Shown here: piece after piece, positions 46,710 to 59,230 of the stretch
Layout of the letters: each line of letters opens with the position of its first letter
Numbering within the stretch: position 1 is the stretch's first letter
DNA from: Hemerocallis citrina
Lineage: Eukaryota > Streptophyta > Magnoliopsida > Asparagales > Asphodelaceae
Length of the DNA stretch: 64,000 bases
Assembly: GCA_017893485.1 (NCBI GenBank)
Contig: CM030362.1
Coordinates: forward strand, 177,940,166 to 178,004,165
Reading direction: 5' to 3'
Notes under the pieces: generated by a model
What the model saw: only the letters and a program-made list of their open reading frames with translations
What the model was told of the DNA's origin: nothing
Database searches by the model: none
Made by a program: the position numbers and the translations under genes

Positions 46710-48647
46710 TCTATATAATAAAACACAAAGAAAGCTATCAAGTGGCTCTCCTTCAATCCCCCCAAAATAAAAAGCCCAGATCTAACCTCACAAAACACAT
46801 TTCCCTCCCAAAACTCAAATTCAAATCCCCCACCCAAAACAACTCCTTTATTTATTTAATTATCTCTCTCTCTCTCTTATTTATTTAATTATATATCTCT
46901 CTCTCTCAAAAAATTAAGAAAATAAAAAATAATTAAAAAATAAAAATAAAAAATAAAAAAAACTAAAAAACTAAAAAAATAAAATTTTAAAAACTTTAAA
47001 AATAATTCAAAAATATCAAAAATTTATAATAAATTTAAAAAAATTTAAAATATTTAAAAAATTAAACAAAAATTAACTTTTTAAAAATTTTTAATTTTTT
47101 TATTTTTTTATTTTTAAAAAATTAAAAAATTTTAAAAATTTCACAATTTTGAAAAATTTGAAAATCTCAAAGCAAATCCAAATCCAATGTCGAACCCCAA
47201 TCAAGAGGTCGCCGATATCTGATCCGCTGCTGATTTCGTATCGGTGACTCCCCTCCACCAAATCGAGCGCGAATATTAAGTGACGCCGTATCGGCGACTC
47301 CCATCCACCGAATCGAGAGGCTCTATATGCGATGTGACGACTCTAATTTCATCTCATTAACCGACTTCTCATTCTAATTTTTAATTTTGCATATGCAGGG
47401 GATTACTCAGTTTTTTACTGACTCGAATTTTGTGTATCTAAGTTCAGAGAGGTATGATTATTTTATTTTTGGGTTTAAAAAATTTTAATTTAGTGATTTA
47501 GTTGATAAGTTTTTTATTGGTTTTGATTTAAGGTGTACGCAAGTGAGAGATGGATTATTTGGTAACCTCAATTTGGGTTTCCAAACCATAGCAGGACAGG
47601 TAAGCTGACCAGCAACCTAAAATAACTTGGCAAATATGCAACATTAATTTCTTTACTACAAGATAAAATACTATCGTGAAGCGTTCCCTATTTTGTGTAT
47701 CTAAGTTCAAAGAGGTATGATTGTTTTATTTTTGGGTTTAAAAAAAATTAATTTAGTGATTTAATTGATAAGTTTTTTATTGGTTTTGATTTAAGATATA
47801 CGCAAGTGAGAGATGGATTATTTGGTGACCTCAATTTGGGCTTCCAAATCATAACAGGGCAGGTAAGCTGACCAGCAACCTAAAATATCTTGGCAAATAT
47901 GCAACATTAATTTCTTTACTACAAGAGAAAATACGATCATGAAGTGTTCCCTTCACTGGTTATTAGAAACCATGGATAATATAACATATAAGAACTTTTA
48001 CTGTATGTTTGGATATATAGGATTGGGATGACTGGAGTTTCCCAGTGAAGGGTGCAAACTCTCCACTCAAGAAAGACAGCTAAAGTAAATTTGTTATTTA
48101 TCCATTTTGATTTTTTTTATAAAAGTGCAATGGGGAGATAAAGTGGAGATAAAAGAAATGATTAGCTTGGATTAGAGTTTTGAGAACTTCATGTATTTCA
48201 TTTTGATTGAAATAATAATAAGAGATATTTTAATTGCAAACTGAGTCTCAGACAAACAAATGTTTAGATTATTGGTATTGTAGATACCTTCACACTTGCA
48301 CTTGCGTTACCATTGTATTTAGACATGCTTATAGTGGTTATGGAATTAGAGTAAGCTCTATAAAACCTATGATAATGTCCTTGCATAACGATTACAAGCA
48401 TCTAAAAGTGATGCTGAAGTTTAAAAAAATCTATGCAGTGTTTCTAATAAACTATATGCATTCCAGGTAAGTTAAAGCTAATGATCAAGAAGGCGATGGT
48501 TCAGCTTAAAGGTAGATATACTACTTCCTCATATAATATGTTTGCTACTTCAATTAATTTGCTGGACCTCCAAAACTATTTTATATAATCAAACCAGGTG
48601 CACCGTTCCGAAGACATGCCGTAGGCACGTGTCAACGGGCAAACCTA

Positions 48648-48648
<1 letters not shown>
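46710..48648 (+). mobile_element. Helitron K carrying gene fragments
   Basis: Starts TCTATATAATAAAACAC at the base after Helitron J ends and finishes with hairpin ATGCC-GTA-GGCAC, then CTAG at 48648 and T. 1,939 bp. Unlike its neighbours it carries about 1.3 kb of extra sequence (47160-48480) with exon-like blocks, which suggests capture of host gene parts. No Rep or helicase coding. Confidence 0.85.
47401..47880 (+). pseudogene. Duplicated exon-like gene fragment inside Helitron K
   Basis: TGCAG|GG...GAG|GTATG encloses a 53-nt open block ('ITQFFTDSNFVYLSSE'). TTTAAG|GTG...CAG|GTAAGC encloses the next ('TQVRDGLFGNLNLGF', about 47535-47600); the two join in frame. About 260 bp on, the end of the first block and all of the second recur with a few changes ('YTQVRDGLFGDLNLGF', about 47800-47863). 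I do not recognise the source gene. Confidence 0.55.
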
Positions 48649-48686
<38 letters not shown>

Positions 48687-48703
48687 ACAAAACATAAGCA
48701 TTC

Positions 48704-48745
<42 letters not shown>

Positions 48746-48811
48746 ACAAAACATAAGCATTCATAATATATATATATATATATATATATATTATGAATGC
48801 TTATGTTTTGT

Positions 48812-48877
<66 letters not shown>

Positions 48878-48900
48878 AAAACATAAGCATTCATACATTG
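48649..48900. repeat. (TA)n tract with a 27-bp unit in both orientations
   Basis: ATCTCACAAAACATAAGC... occurs forward near 48682, 48741 and 48872 and inverted near 48791, all separated by (TA)n. Confidence 0.85.
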
Positions 48901-49349
48901 CACATTGCACAATCATTTCAAAATTGTACACAAAGCTACGATAGGTCTTAAATACAAATAAACACAGACAGCACAATACAAGCAAAAAGCAATATATAAC
49001 ACAATACAAGTACCAAAACATCATAAATAAAAAATAATTAAAAAGTAACCACTAAATAATAATTTAGAGCAACGATAACAACAACAAATATAAACACAAA
49101 AAACAACTAAAATAGCTAAGTTCCTTGAATAGAAAACTCATGTCCGCTATTCTAGTCAGAAAAAGCACTATTTAAGCGATTTACAATACTTTCTAAGCTT
49201 TAGCACGTTTTTTGCACTTTTGTCCGCTTTTTTGAAAGCATTTTACACACCTCTGCTTTCTAGCACTTTTTGCCCAAAAAAGCGGTAACCCAGTGCTTAA
49301 CGGTTAAGCGGCTCTTTTTAGCGCATTTTGAAATCTTGAATACGAATAT
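48901..49349. other. No gene recognised
   Basis: AT-rich single-copy-looking sequence with no coding signal. Confidence 0.4.
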
Positions 49350-50325
49350 GCTAACGGGTAGCGGATCCAGCGGATTGTTGAGGGATCAAAGCTGCACGTG
49401 TACATGGATCACGAGGTAGTTGAGAGATTGTTGGACTACACGTGCAGTGAATATCTTAACTGATATTGCAGTATTGAGCTAATATATGGGTTGATCTTGT
49501 GGAACCTCCAGTGAGGTCTTTGGGTCATTTTCCTCTATAAATAAAGCTATTTTCTTGTAATCCATCAAAAAATTTAAGCAAATTCTCTCAACTAAAGCTC
49601 TTTTTCTTCTAAAATCAGACTGCATGTGCGGTGAATATCTAGAGTGATATTGCAGTAGTGAGATAATTTTTAAGCTAATCTTGTGGAACCTCCAATAGAG
49701 TTGTTGCGCCATTTTTCCCTATAAATAAAGCTATATGCTTGTAATCCGTAAAAAAAAATCAAGCAAATTCTCTCAACCAAAGCTCTGTCTTCTTCAGAAA
49801 TCGGACTGCATGTGTGGGTGAATATCTGGAGTGATATTGTAGTAGTGAGCTAATTTTTAGGCTAATCTTGTGGAACCTCCAATGAAGTCGATGCGCCATT
49901 TTTCCTTATAAATAACGCTATATGCTTGTAATCCATCAGAAAAAGTCAAGCACATATTCTCAATTCAAGCTCCTTAAAAATCTCTTCTTGCACTTTACGT
50001 CACATTTATGTATCCCACCAATCATTCAAAATTATTCTTTTTGATTTCGTCACTTTGAGTCGAGGACTATTTGTCAATTGGGATCTTCCTACGTCCCGTA
50101 TGTGCGCTACGTGGAGCGGAAAGTCATGGTTAGTAGTACTGCTAAACATTTTGATCATCTTTGCACTCTGCATGGAGGCAGTATCAAACTCTTAGGGAAG
50201 AGAGCCTCGCTACTATCACAAGTCTGATAACATGTTCATTTTAATTTTTTATTTGATAAATCACATGCGTAGTTTAAGATAATTTTAACGTACAAATAAA
50301 TAAAAATGTACTTTATTTTCAAACA
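49350..50325 (+). repeat. LTR-like dispersed repeat, copy 2, with tripled promoter segment
   Basis: The segment from GACTGCATGTG to the adenine-rich leader occurs three times (about 49435, 49618 and 49804; about 184 bp spacing). Each copy carries GTGGAACCTCCA and TATAAATAA (49536, 49720 and 49907). The downstream half matches 31020-31345. Looks like an old LTR with an internal triplication. Confidence 0.6.
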
Positions 50326-51100
50326 AGAATACTCTGCAAATTGATGGTATCGAACTCCTCGCATGTAGTCAGTTGGAGATAAGCCAAGATATTTGACTAT
50401 AGCTTCCCTAATATTCTTTCTCGCTTGGTTGTCCACGATAGCAATCAGCTTTGGAATTAAGACCCCATTCTTTGCCTCCATGGTTGGTAGTTTAGATTGT
50501 ATAACCACCTTGGTGCCAACTTGCTTCTTAAGAAGTGATACATAAAATATAGGATGTATTTGAGCATCCCTATAGGACTGCTACTCATAATCAACAATTC
50601 CAGTGCTTTGTAAAAGCTCGTATATACCATAATATCTGGCTGAAAAGCTTCAAAATCTTCTACATTAATAAAGAGAGTTCCCTATATGGTTGCAGGTTAA
50701 ATAAACCATGTCTTAAACCACGAATTCCCTTTCTTGATGCTTTTGCATCGTACACAAGTTACATTCGTTTATGTGCTTGCAAAATCTTTTCCTTGATCTC
50801 CTTAATTATTGCATACCTCTCTACTAACAATTGTTTAACAGAAGCCCCATGCATAGAATATATGTCAACAATGTCAGTCATCTTGTCGTGCTCTACCACA
50901 TACTACTTAGAAGGCATTTTTTCTAGAAGTTAGAAGTTAAATGAATAATGGTATTGTAGCAAAAACTTTGGCCAAGTCAGCCACTTAACCCACATCATTG
51001 GTTGAGATAGTGAAACAACCCAAATACATGTCCAAAGTGTGATTTAAGTCTTGGTCTCAATTAGACAAATTATCATCATAGATTTCACCAACAATAAACC
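50236..51100 (-). pseudogene. Decayed chromovirus integrase C-terminus
   Basis: The minus strand reads, with frame breaks, 'VERYAIIKEIKEKILQAHKRM', 'ARYYGIYELLQSTG', 'HPIFYVSLLKKQVGTKV' and 'AIVKYLGLSPTDY'. These match the order integrase C-terminus (GPY/F-like) then chromodomain-like end of plant chromoviruses. Upstream fragments 'TQPMMWVKWL' belong to the integrase core end. Heavily mutated. Confidence 0.65.
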
Positions 51101-51399
51101 TCAATATGTACCCTTTGCACCTAATAGTAATATTTGATCATCATGTTCTTGGTAGATGCGACTTGTCTCATCATAATGATTGGTTCCATTGCTCCATATA
51201 ATTTAGGGTTGGTAACTCAAAGATAATCAGACACCAGGAAATCTCAAGAACTTTCCAACCCAAGGCATTGGTCCACATGCCAAACAATCAAGAGTGCAAC
51301 CAGATCCTCAATTAAGCTTTCATGCATACACTCTAAAATTCATTTGAAAGTCAACTTAGTCAAGCCCAAACTACTCTCACTTCTTTTACTGTATGATTA

Positions 51400-51923
51400 C
51401 TGTTAGAAAATATAGCACATTTTTATATATTTATATGATAGAATTATCAAAAATCAAGCATGTGATTTATCAATAAAGAATTAAAATGAACTTGTTAGTG
51501 GACTTGGGATAGTAGCGCGACACTCTTCCCATAGAATTTGAAAACGCCACCATGTAGGCAGCAAAGGTAATCACAACGCTTAGCAATCCTACTAGCCCCC
51601 GAATTTCGGCTCCACGTCACGCACCGGTGGGACGCAGGAAGATCCCGATTGATAAATAGTGCTCTATTTGAAGTGAAAGTGTCAACAAAGAATAATTTTG
51701 AATGACAATAATTTTGAATGAGTAAATAAAAAAGATATAAGGTGGAAAAGGATATTTTTGAAGAAGGCAGACAACTTAAGTTGAGAGTACTTTGCTCAAA
51801 TTTTTCTGATGGATTAAAAGAAAATAGCTTTATTTTAGGAGAAAATGGCTCAACGGCTCCATTGGAAGTTCCACCAAGATCAGCTAACGGCGGAGCTACT
51901 CTTAACAAATCGAAATTTGTAAT
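51400..51923 (-). repeat. LTR-like dispersed repeat, copy 3 (inverted)
   Basis: Reverse complement shows the same GTGGAACTTCCAATGGAGC, AATAAAGC and TTTTCTAACA features as copies 1 and 2. It flanks the integrase remnant on the right in the orientation expected of a 5' LTR. No primer site is visible. The TRIM-like element interrupts it at 51924. Confidence 0.55.
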
Positions 51924-52021
51924 TGTAACACCCGACCCGAAACAGTAATTTTTCTAACTGCCCACCACAGGCTTGCCTCATAAAATGTGCTATAGCTAAT
52001 TGGTGACCTCTAATCCCTTGC

Positions 52022-52084
<63 letters not shown>

Positions 52085-52371
52085 CAATTAATCTTTCAAA
52101 TTCCCGATATGAGACAAATTTCCCACACCCGAGACCCCTGACATCAGCCAGGTGAGAGAAGGCACAACCGCTACCCCCACGTGCAGACCCCCCCCCCCCG
52201 CTCCTTCAATTGGGCCCACACGCCACGTCACCTCACAACAGCAGGCACAGCACTCATGCTACCCCTCTACATCACCCATGTGACAGCCATTCAACAACCC
52301 CCCTTCATTTCCATTAAATCCCATAGGAATCCCCCCATGGAAATTTCTATAGGCAACTACTTAATTAATTA

Positions 52372-52422
<51 letters not shown>

Positions 52423-53080
52423 TTAACACGGGTACTACACACACACGCCCTTAAGAATTCAGCATCCTTGCTGAAGCCAGGATATGCAACATAGCGCAGG
52501 ATCTTTCTTTCTAGCAGATGTGGAGTAGAGTACCCCTGATTCAACCAAATCTTAGCATACTGCCCCTGGCTACACCGCCAGTGTACTGACCACGGCTCCC
52601 TCTCAAGCATACAATACATCACACCCACTATTACCCACACCGATGTCGAAAATCGGCTCTGATACCATTTGTAACACCACGGTCCGAAACAGCGATTTTT
52701 CTAACAACTGCCCACCACAGGCTTGCCTCATACAAAGTGTTATAGCTGATTAGTGACCTCTAATCCCAAACAATTATATATATATAGGCAATTAATCTTT
52801 CAAATCCCCGATATGGGACAAATTTCCCACACTCGAGACCCCTTACGTCAGCCAAGAGAGAGAAAGCACAGCAGCTACCCCCACGTGCAGACTCCCCCTC
52901 CTTCAACCAGGCCCACACGCCACGTCACCTCACAACAGCAGGCACAACACTCATGCTGCCCCTCTACGTCACCCATGTGACAGCCATTCAACAACCCCCC
53001 TTCATTTCCATTAAATCCCATAGGAATCCCCCCATGGAAATTTCTATAGGCAACTACTTAATTAATTATATATATATATA
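51924..53080 (-). mobile_element. TRIM-like short LTR element, cut by Tat-2
   Basis: Two LTR copies start TGTAACAC(C) at 51924 and 52670 and share CCCACCACAGGCTTGCCTCAT and further sequence up to a (TA)n tract. Only about 230 bp lie between them, with no coding. The minus strand has TGGTATCAGAGC at 52656-52667, the initiator-Met primer site, two bases from the right LTR. The right LTR is cut within its TA tract at 53080 by Tat-2, so its end should lie beyond the window. Confidence 0.75.
52656..52667 (-). other. Primer binding site, initiator-Met type
   Basis: TGGTATCAGAGC on the minus strand, two bases inside the LTR ending at 52670. Confidence 0.8.
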
Positions 53081-53635
53081 TGATATGGGTTAGGAATGAC
53101 GTGGCTCATCCTGGGCCACAGGATCCCCTCAGGATACGCGCACCCCCTGATTCTCCAGATCCGCCACGTCAGCATCGGAAAACCGCCCGGGCATCCGCCA
53201 CGTCAGCCCTAAACCGCCCGGGTTTCCACCGCTTCAGCCAAACGGGCAACCGGGTCCAGACCCGGCCCCCAAACGGGTCCAGACCCGGTTGACATCTTCT
53301 ATAAATACCAGACCCCTACTCCTTCTCCAGGTAATGAACTCTTGCCCACTCAAACCCTAGTTACTGTTACTCTCCCTTAGTGACTAACTAGATCGTCGGA
53401 GGGTCTGCCACCGGGACCAACCCCGGTGTTCCGAGACCGTCTGCAGGTACACAAGACCCTCGGATCCAAGCCTCAAAGATCCGAGCCGAGCATCAGCCTC
53501 CGCCTCAATACCGCCTACCTCAGTACCGTTCGTCCAGCCAAGGGTCGTCTGTATAGGTGTCTCCTCCTTCAATACAAATTGAGTAAGAACTCATGCCTGG
53601 TGCATCCACACGTTTACCAAAAACAAACTGCATCA
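53081..53635 (+). repeat. 5' LTR of Tat-2
   Basis: TGATATGGG...CTGCATCA, 555 bp, followed after three bases by the primer site TGGCGCCGTCTGTGGGAA (53639-53656). TATAAATA at 53300-53307 is the probable core promoter. Confidence 0.8.
53300..53307 (+). promoter_or_regulatory. LTR promoter TATA box of Tat-2
   Basis: TATAAATA followed by CCAGACCCC and pyrimidine-rich DNA, about 335 bp before the end of the LTR. Confidence 0.6.
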
Positions 53636-53638
53636 GGA

Positions 53639-53656
53639 TGGCGCCGTCTGTGGGAA
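53639..53656 (+). other. Primer binding site of Tat-2
   Basis: TGGCGCCGTCTGTGGGAA, nearly the same as the Tat-1 site. Confidence 0.75.
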
Positions 53657-55216
53657 CTTGCCTATCGTAGACGCCAACCCGAGCCCCGCTTCCAACGGTA
53701 CCCTAAAAAACGCCGACCCGAGCTCCGCCCCCGTCGGCATTCCCGTCGACCCGAGCTCGCATGGAGCCCAAAAGCCGTTACCTCCGCACGCCGACACGAC
53801 GTGCCTCCGCAAGGCATCGATGCCGATGCCCAGGGACCAAACAACAAAAGGGTCAACCACGGGCCCCAGCCGAACGCCTCCCGCCCGATCCAGGGCGACC
53901 TACGGGGGGTAATCTCGAACCGCCAGGCCAGCCGTGGCAGGGGAGGAGCCGCTTCCAACTCGGCTCCGAACCATCCCAGACCCCCGTCCCAAGGGGCTCC
54001 GAACCATCCCAGACCCCCGTCCCAAGGGCTGGAGCTTGTGCTCAGCCGGGTCGGTCGGCAACAGTTTGCCCAACTGAACCAGGCCGAAGGAGCCCCGGTT
54101 ACCCACCAGGAATTCCAGGACTTCCGAAGGAAAATCTTGGGTGCCCTCCGAGGAGTCCCCGTTAACGAGAACGCCCGCCGTTCCCACACACAGTCGCAGG
54201 CCGAGGCTACCGTGTCTCGCCACTTAACAATCCCCCAAGAGTATGATGGCGACATTTTGAAGCGCCTCCAAGAAATGGAGGAGCGCCTCGACCACGTTGG
54301 TAACGACGACCCTAGAGCAGCTCAGGGGTACAAGCCGGTTCGTCCTCCGTTCTCCGCCCTCATCCTGCAGGCAGAGATACCCCGCAGTTTCCGTCCGCCT
54401 CAGTTCGAGACATATGACGGCGAGGGCGATCCTGCTGATCACATGGAGGGCTTCAAAACCCTCATGATGATTCACAGCGCATCGGATCTCCTCCTATGCC
54501 GAGCCTTCCCCGCAACACTCCGGGGTCCGGTCCGGGAATAGTTCTCCAAGCTCACCCCCGGCTCTATCTATTCTTTCGACCAGCTAGAGGGCAGTTTCCT
54601 CGCCCACTTCGTAACCAGCCGAAAGGCCGAAAGAACGAGTGCATCACTCCTCGGACTCCGGCAAAAGGAGGGGGAGCCCCTCCGAGTGTTTGTCCGAAGG
54701 TTCACCGCCGAAGCGAGGTCAGTCTCATCCCTCGACCCCGGCGTTGCCTCGGCAGCCTTCCGCCACAACGTCCGACATGGACAGCTGAAGGCCTCCCTGG
54801 TAAAGAAGCCGCCGATAGACTTCCCCGACCTCCTCAATCGGGTCGAAAAATATATCCGAGCCGAGGAGGCCCTCAATCCCGAGGACCAGAAGGAAGCTCC
54901 CGGGAAGGGGAAGCGCAAGGCCGACGAGATTGAGCCGACGAAAAAAGCTCCAAGAGACGGGGGCTCCGCAAAGAAGGTTCTGCCGATTCACCGCTTCGAG
55001 AGGTACACCCCACTGACGCAGAACGTGTCGACAATCCTCTTAGCGATTGAAGACAGCGACCTCGTCCAGTACCCCCCTCGACCGTCCAACAACACCAGCA
55101 AAAAGAGGGATCAACGATTCTATTGCCGTTTTCACCGGGACAACGGGCACGACACGGATCACTGCCGCGCCCTGAAGGACGAAATTGAGGCCCTCATCCA
55201 ACGAGGGTACCTCTGA
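53657..55216 (+). pseudogene. gag: Tat-2 gag
   Basis: The start is unclear: the first part is coding-like in a different frame (53658-53912) from the rest, so an early frameshift is likely. Then a Pro/Gln-rich stretch. The core has 'PPQFETYDGEGDPADHMEGF', 'RVFVRRFTAEARSV' and 'IDFPDLLNRVEKYI' (Retrotrans_gag). It ends with the CHHC knuckle 'CRFHRDNGHDTDHC' (about 55120-55163). TAG at 54539-54541 stands where Tat-1 has Trp ('REWYS'), and TGA at 55214-55216 where an Arg (CGA) codon is likely. Confidence 0.88.
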
Positions 55217-58200
55217 GAGTTCCGACAAGAAAGCGTCTGGGAACCGAGGGACAACAGGAACAGGAGGGATTCCCCTCCTCCTCGAGGGCACCGACAGCGT
55301 CCCGAGCGGGATCCGAATCCCGAGGAGCCTGAAGGTCAAGCGATCCTGCATTGCGTGCACGGAGGGCCTATGGGAGGCGAATCTAACACTTCCCGCAAAG
55401 CCTTCATCCAGGATGTCAATACCGTCCAGGGCCCTCTCTCCCCTCCGGTCCAGCAACTCCCTGTCTCCTTCTCAGGAGAGGATCTGGAGGGGGTCTGGCT
55501 CCCTCACTGTGACGTCCTCGTCATCAACCTCGGCATGGCAAACTTCGACGCCCGGAGAATCCTCGTAGACAACGGGAGCTCGGTCAACATTCTGTTCCTC
55601 GAAGCATTCAAGAACCTAAAGCTCTCTCGTGAGAAACTAAAGTCAGCCGGGTACACCCTACACGGATTCTCCGGCGTCCCCGTGACTATAGAGGGGATAG
55701 TCACCCTGGACGTCACGGCGGGCACAAAGCCCAACAGAAGGACCGAGTCCATGGACTTCATGGTTGTGAATGTAAAGGCAGCTTACAATGCCATCCTCGG
55801 CCGCCCGGGGCTCTGCTCCGTCCAGGCGGTCCCCTCGGCCTACCATCAGAAGATGAAATTCCCTACCAACACTGGCGTCGGAGTTGTCCACGGGAATCAG
55901 GAAGCAGTACGTTCGTGCTACATGACGGCGATCGAAAGCGGTGTGTTTCCCCTCGATGCCGTCGAGCTGGCGCCCGAAAGGACCCAGCCAGAGCCAGAGC
56001 CGGCAGACGAACTGCAAGATGTCTCGTTCGAGACAGGGGATGTGTCGAAGCACTTTCGTGTAAGCTGCTCCCTCGCCCCCGACCTCAAGTCCGCCCTAAT
56101 CGTCTGCATTCAGCGCAATGTCGACCTCTTTGCCTGGAAGGCCTTTGACATGCCCGGTACCTCCGAAGATCTCATCATGCACAAACTCAGCGTGATTCCC
56201 GGGTCGAAGCCAGTCGTCCAAAAGCGGCGTAAGTTCGCTCCCGAGCGACAACAGCCAGTAAACGCAGAAGTGGACAAGCTCTTGTCCGCGCATTTTGTGC
56301 AAGAGGTCAGCTATCCAGAGTGGCTGGCGAACGTCGTCATGGTAAAGAAGGCGAGCGGGAGTTGGAGGATCTGTATAGATTTTACCGACCTCAACAAAGC
56401 ATGTCCCAAGGATCTGTTCCCTCTCCCCAGCATTGATGCCCTGATCGATGCTACCTCGGGTCACGAGCTCCTCTCCTTCATGGATGCCTTCTCAGGCTAT
56501 AACCAAATCCGGATGTTCCCTCCGGACATCGCCAAGACGTCCTTCGTCACGGACCAGGGACTGTATTGCTACCGGGTCATGCCCTTCGGGCTGAAGAACG
56601 CCGGCGCCACCTACCAGAGGCTCGTCAACCGAGTCTTTAAAGATCAGATCGGGCGTAACACGGAGGTTTACGTCGACGACATGCTCGTCAAAAGTCAACA
56701 CGGACAGCACCACGTCGCCGACCTGGAAGAAGCCTTCGGGGTCCTTCGAACCCACAACATGAGACTCAATCCGGCGAAGTGCGAGTTCGGCGTCTCCTCG
56801 GGAAAATTCTTAGGGTTCATCGTCAGCCAGCGCGGCATCGACTAACCCCGAAAAAATTCAGGCCATAACAAACATGGCCCCTCCCAGGAATGTCAAAGAA
56901 ATCCAGAGGTTAACGGGGCGACTGGCGGCCATCGGCCGTTTCCTCTCCAAATCCGGAGAGAAGTCACTCCCGTTCTTCAAAGCACTGCGCGGCACTGGAA
57001 GGTTTGAGTGGGGTACTCAACAGCAAGAGGCCTTCGCACAGTTGAAGGAGTACCTCGCCAACCCCCTCTCCTCAGCAAGCCCGAACCAGGGGAGCCACTC
57101 TGGCTCTACCTATCCGCTTCGGAGAACGTACTCAGCGTCGTCCTCGTCCGAGAAGAGGAAGGGGTTCAAAAGCCCCTCTACTATGTGAGCAAGGACCTGC
57201 TCGACGCCGAGACCCAGTATTCCAGAATGGAAAAAGTGGCGTACGCCCTGGTCGTAGCCGCGCGGAAGCTTCGTCCTTACTTTCAGGTGCATTCGATCCA
57301 GGTGCTCACGGATCAACCCTTGAAGGTCGTGCTCTACAAACCCGAGAACTCCGGACGACTAGTCAAATGGTCGATCGAACTCAGCCAGTACGACATCGGC
57401 TATCAACCAAGAACGTCCATCAGGGGGCAAGTCCTCGCCAAATTCATTACAGAATGCACCATCTCCGAGCAACCCTCGAGCAAAGAAGCCGACCAGACGT
57501 GGGAAGTTTGCGTCGACAACTCCTCTTGCGAAACGGGGAGTGGTGCGGGAATCATTCTCCAAGGTCCGGATCGCTTCCTTCTCCAGTATTATCTCCGCCT
57601 CAACCTCCCGGCCTCTAACAACGAGGCTGAATACGAGGCGATGATCGCCGGGCTCAACCTGGCTCATCAAGCCGGTGTCAGACAGATCCGGGCCTTTAGC
57701 GACTCTCAGCTGGTGGTCAGCCAGATCACCGGTGAATACGAGGCCCATGACGATCGGATGATCAGGTACCGGGCCAGGGTCCAACACCTATTATCGTCCT
57801 TCGACGAATCGGCTGTCATAAGAATCCCCCGGGAGCTGAACGCACAGGCCGACGCCCTGTCGAAATTGGCTTCATCATCCTTTGAAGGCCTCGACCGCAC
57901 GGTCCTGATTGAAGTCCTGTTGAAGCCAAGTACAGACACCCCGGAGGTTCTGTGCGTCAAAGATGGAGCTCCTCCGGACGACTGGACCACCCTTATCAAA
58001 AAATTTCTAGTCAAGGGAACCGAAGACCGAGCTGAAGCAAGGCGGACCAGGGTCCGATCTGAAAGGTTCGCGGTCATCAATGCCACCCTCTTCAAAAGAT
58101 CCTATACAACAACAGACGGCAGACCCTACCTCCGCTGCCTAAGCCCAGACGAAGCCAAGTACGCCCTCAAGGAGCTGCACGAGGGGATCGGCGGATGCCA

Positions 58201-59230
58201 CATGTGAAGCCGTTCACTAGCACGGAAGGCGCTAAATCACGAGTACTACTGGCCCACTATGCTGCAAGACGCCCTCGCCCTAGAGAAGAAGTGTGGCCCC
58301 TGCCAACGATTCTCCCCAGTGAAGAGGGCTCCTCAGGCGAACCTCCGGTCCATGGCCAGTCCGACCCCCTTTGCAATGTGGGGGATGGATTTGGTAGGAC
58401 CATTTCTGAAAGCAACGGGCCAGCGAAAGTTTCTCATTGTGGCGATCGACTATTTCACGAAGTGGATCGAGGCCGAGCCTTTAGCAACGATCACCGAGCA
58501 ACAGACTCAACAATTCTTCTGGAAAAACATTGTCTGTCGGTTCGGGATTCCACAGGTGCTCATCACAGATAATGGGACTCAATTCGCGGGTAAGAATTTC
58601 TGCAAGTTCTGCGAAGATCTCGGGATCCAGCAGTGCTTCTCTTCAGTATGCCACCCCCAGTCTAACGGCCAGGCCGAGAACGCGAACCGCCAGATCCTCG
58701 ACGGCCTCAAGAAACGACTCGATAACTCTGCCAAGGGATTCTGGGTCGACGAATTACCGAGCGTTCTCTGGGCCCACCGAACGACAAAGAGAATCCCAAC
58801 AAGAGAATCCCCTTTCAATCTGACATACGGCGCAGAGGCCGTCATTCCCTTAGAGATCGGGATCCCTTCACCCCGAATCATGGCTTTCGACGAGGCCGCC
58901 AACTCCCAACAGCTGCAGGCCGACCTGGACCTCATAGACGAGGTCAGGGAAAAGTCCGCCCTTAGAAGAAGCATCTACCAGCAGAGAATTGAGAAGTTCT
59001 ACAACAAGAAGGTGCGCCCAACTGACATCAAACTCGGAGATCTTGTTCTCCGAAAACTGGCGGTTTCCAACCCCGGCCAGAAGAGAAAGTTGGCACCAAA
59101 TTGGGAGGGCCCCTACAAAGTATCCGAAGTCGTGCGCCTGGGCACGTACCGCCTGACCAGTGCCGAAGGCAAGCCCATCAAGAGACCCTGGAACGCGGAA
59201 CACTTAATCAAGTTCTTAGAAGGAGAGTAG
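55217..59230 (+). pseudogene. pol: Tat-2 pol: protease, RT, RNase H, second RNase H and integrase
   Basis: Protease 'ILVDNGSSVNIL' (about 55560); RT with 'FTDLNKACPKDLFPLP' and YVDD (about 56669); RNase H 'LTDQPLKVVL'; second RNase H 57500-57880 with 'NNEAEYEAM' and 'SDSQLVV'. Integrase has 'CGPCQRF' zinc Cys pair, 'GMDLVGPF', 'TDNGTQF' and 'QAENANR', ending 'AEHLIKFLEGE'. Breaks: about 2 bases missing near 56843, one C missing in a C-run near 57062 (which restores the frame), and TGA at 58205-58207 in the integrase zinc finger region. The second RNase H has Asn in place of the usual Gly after its first Asp ('VDNSS'). Confidence 0.93.

Noticed and set aside
50340..50375. TGGTATCGAAC near 50345 as a primer binding site
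   Set aside because: It lies within readable chromovirus integrase-end coding on the other strand and matches the Met site only in part.
53662..54255. 197-codon minus-strand frame across Tat-2 gag
   Set aside because: Shadow of the GC-rich gag coding strand.
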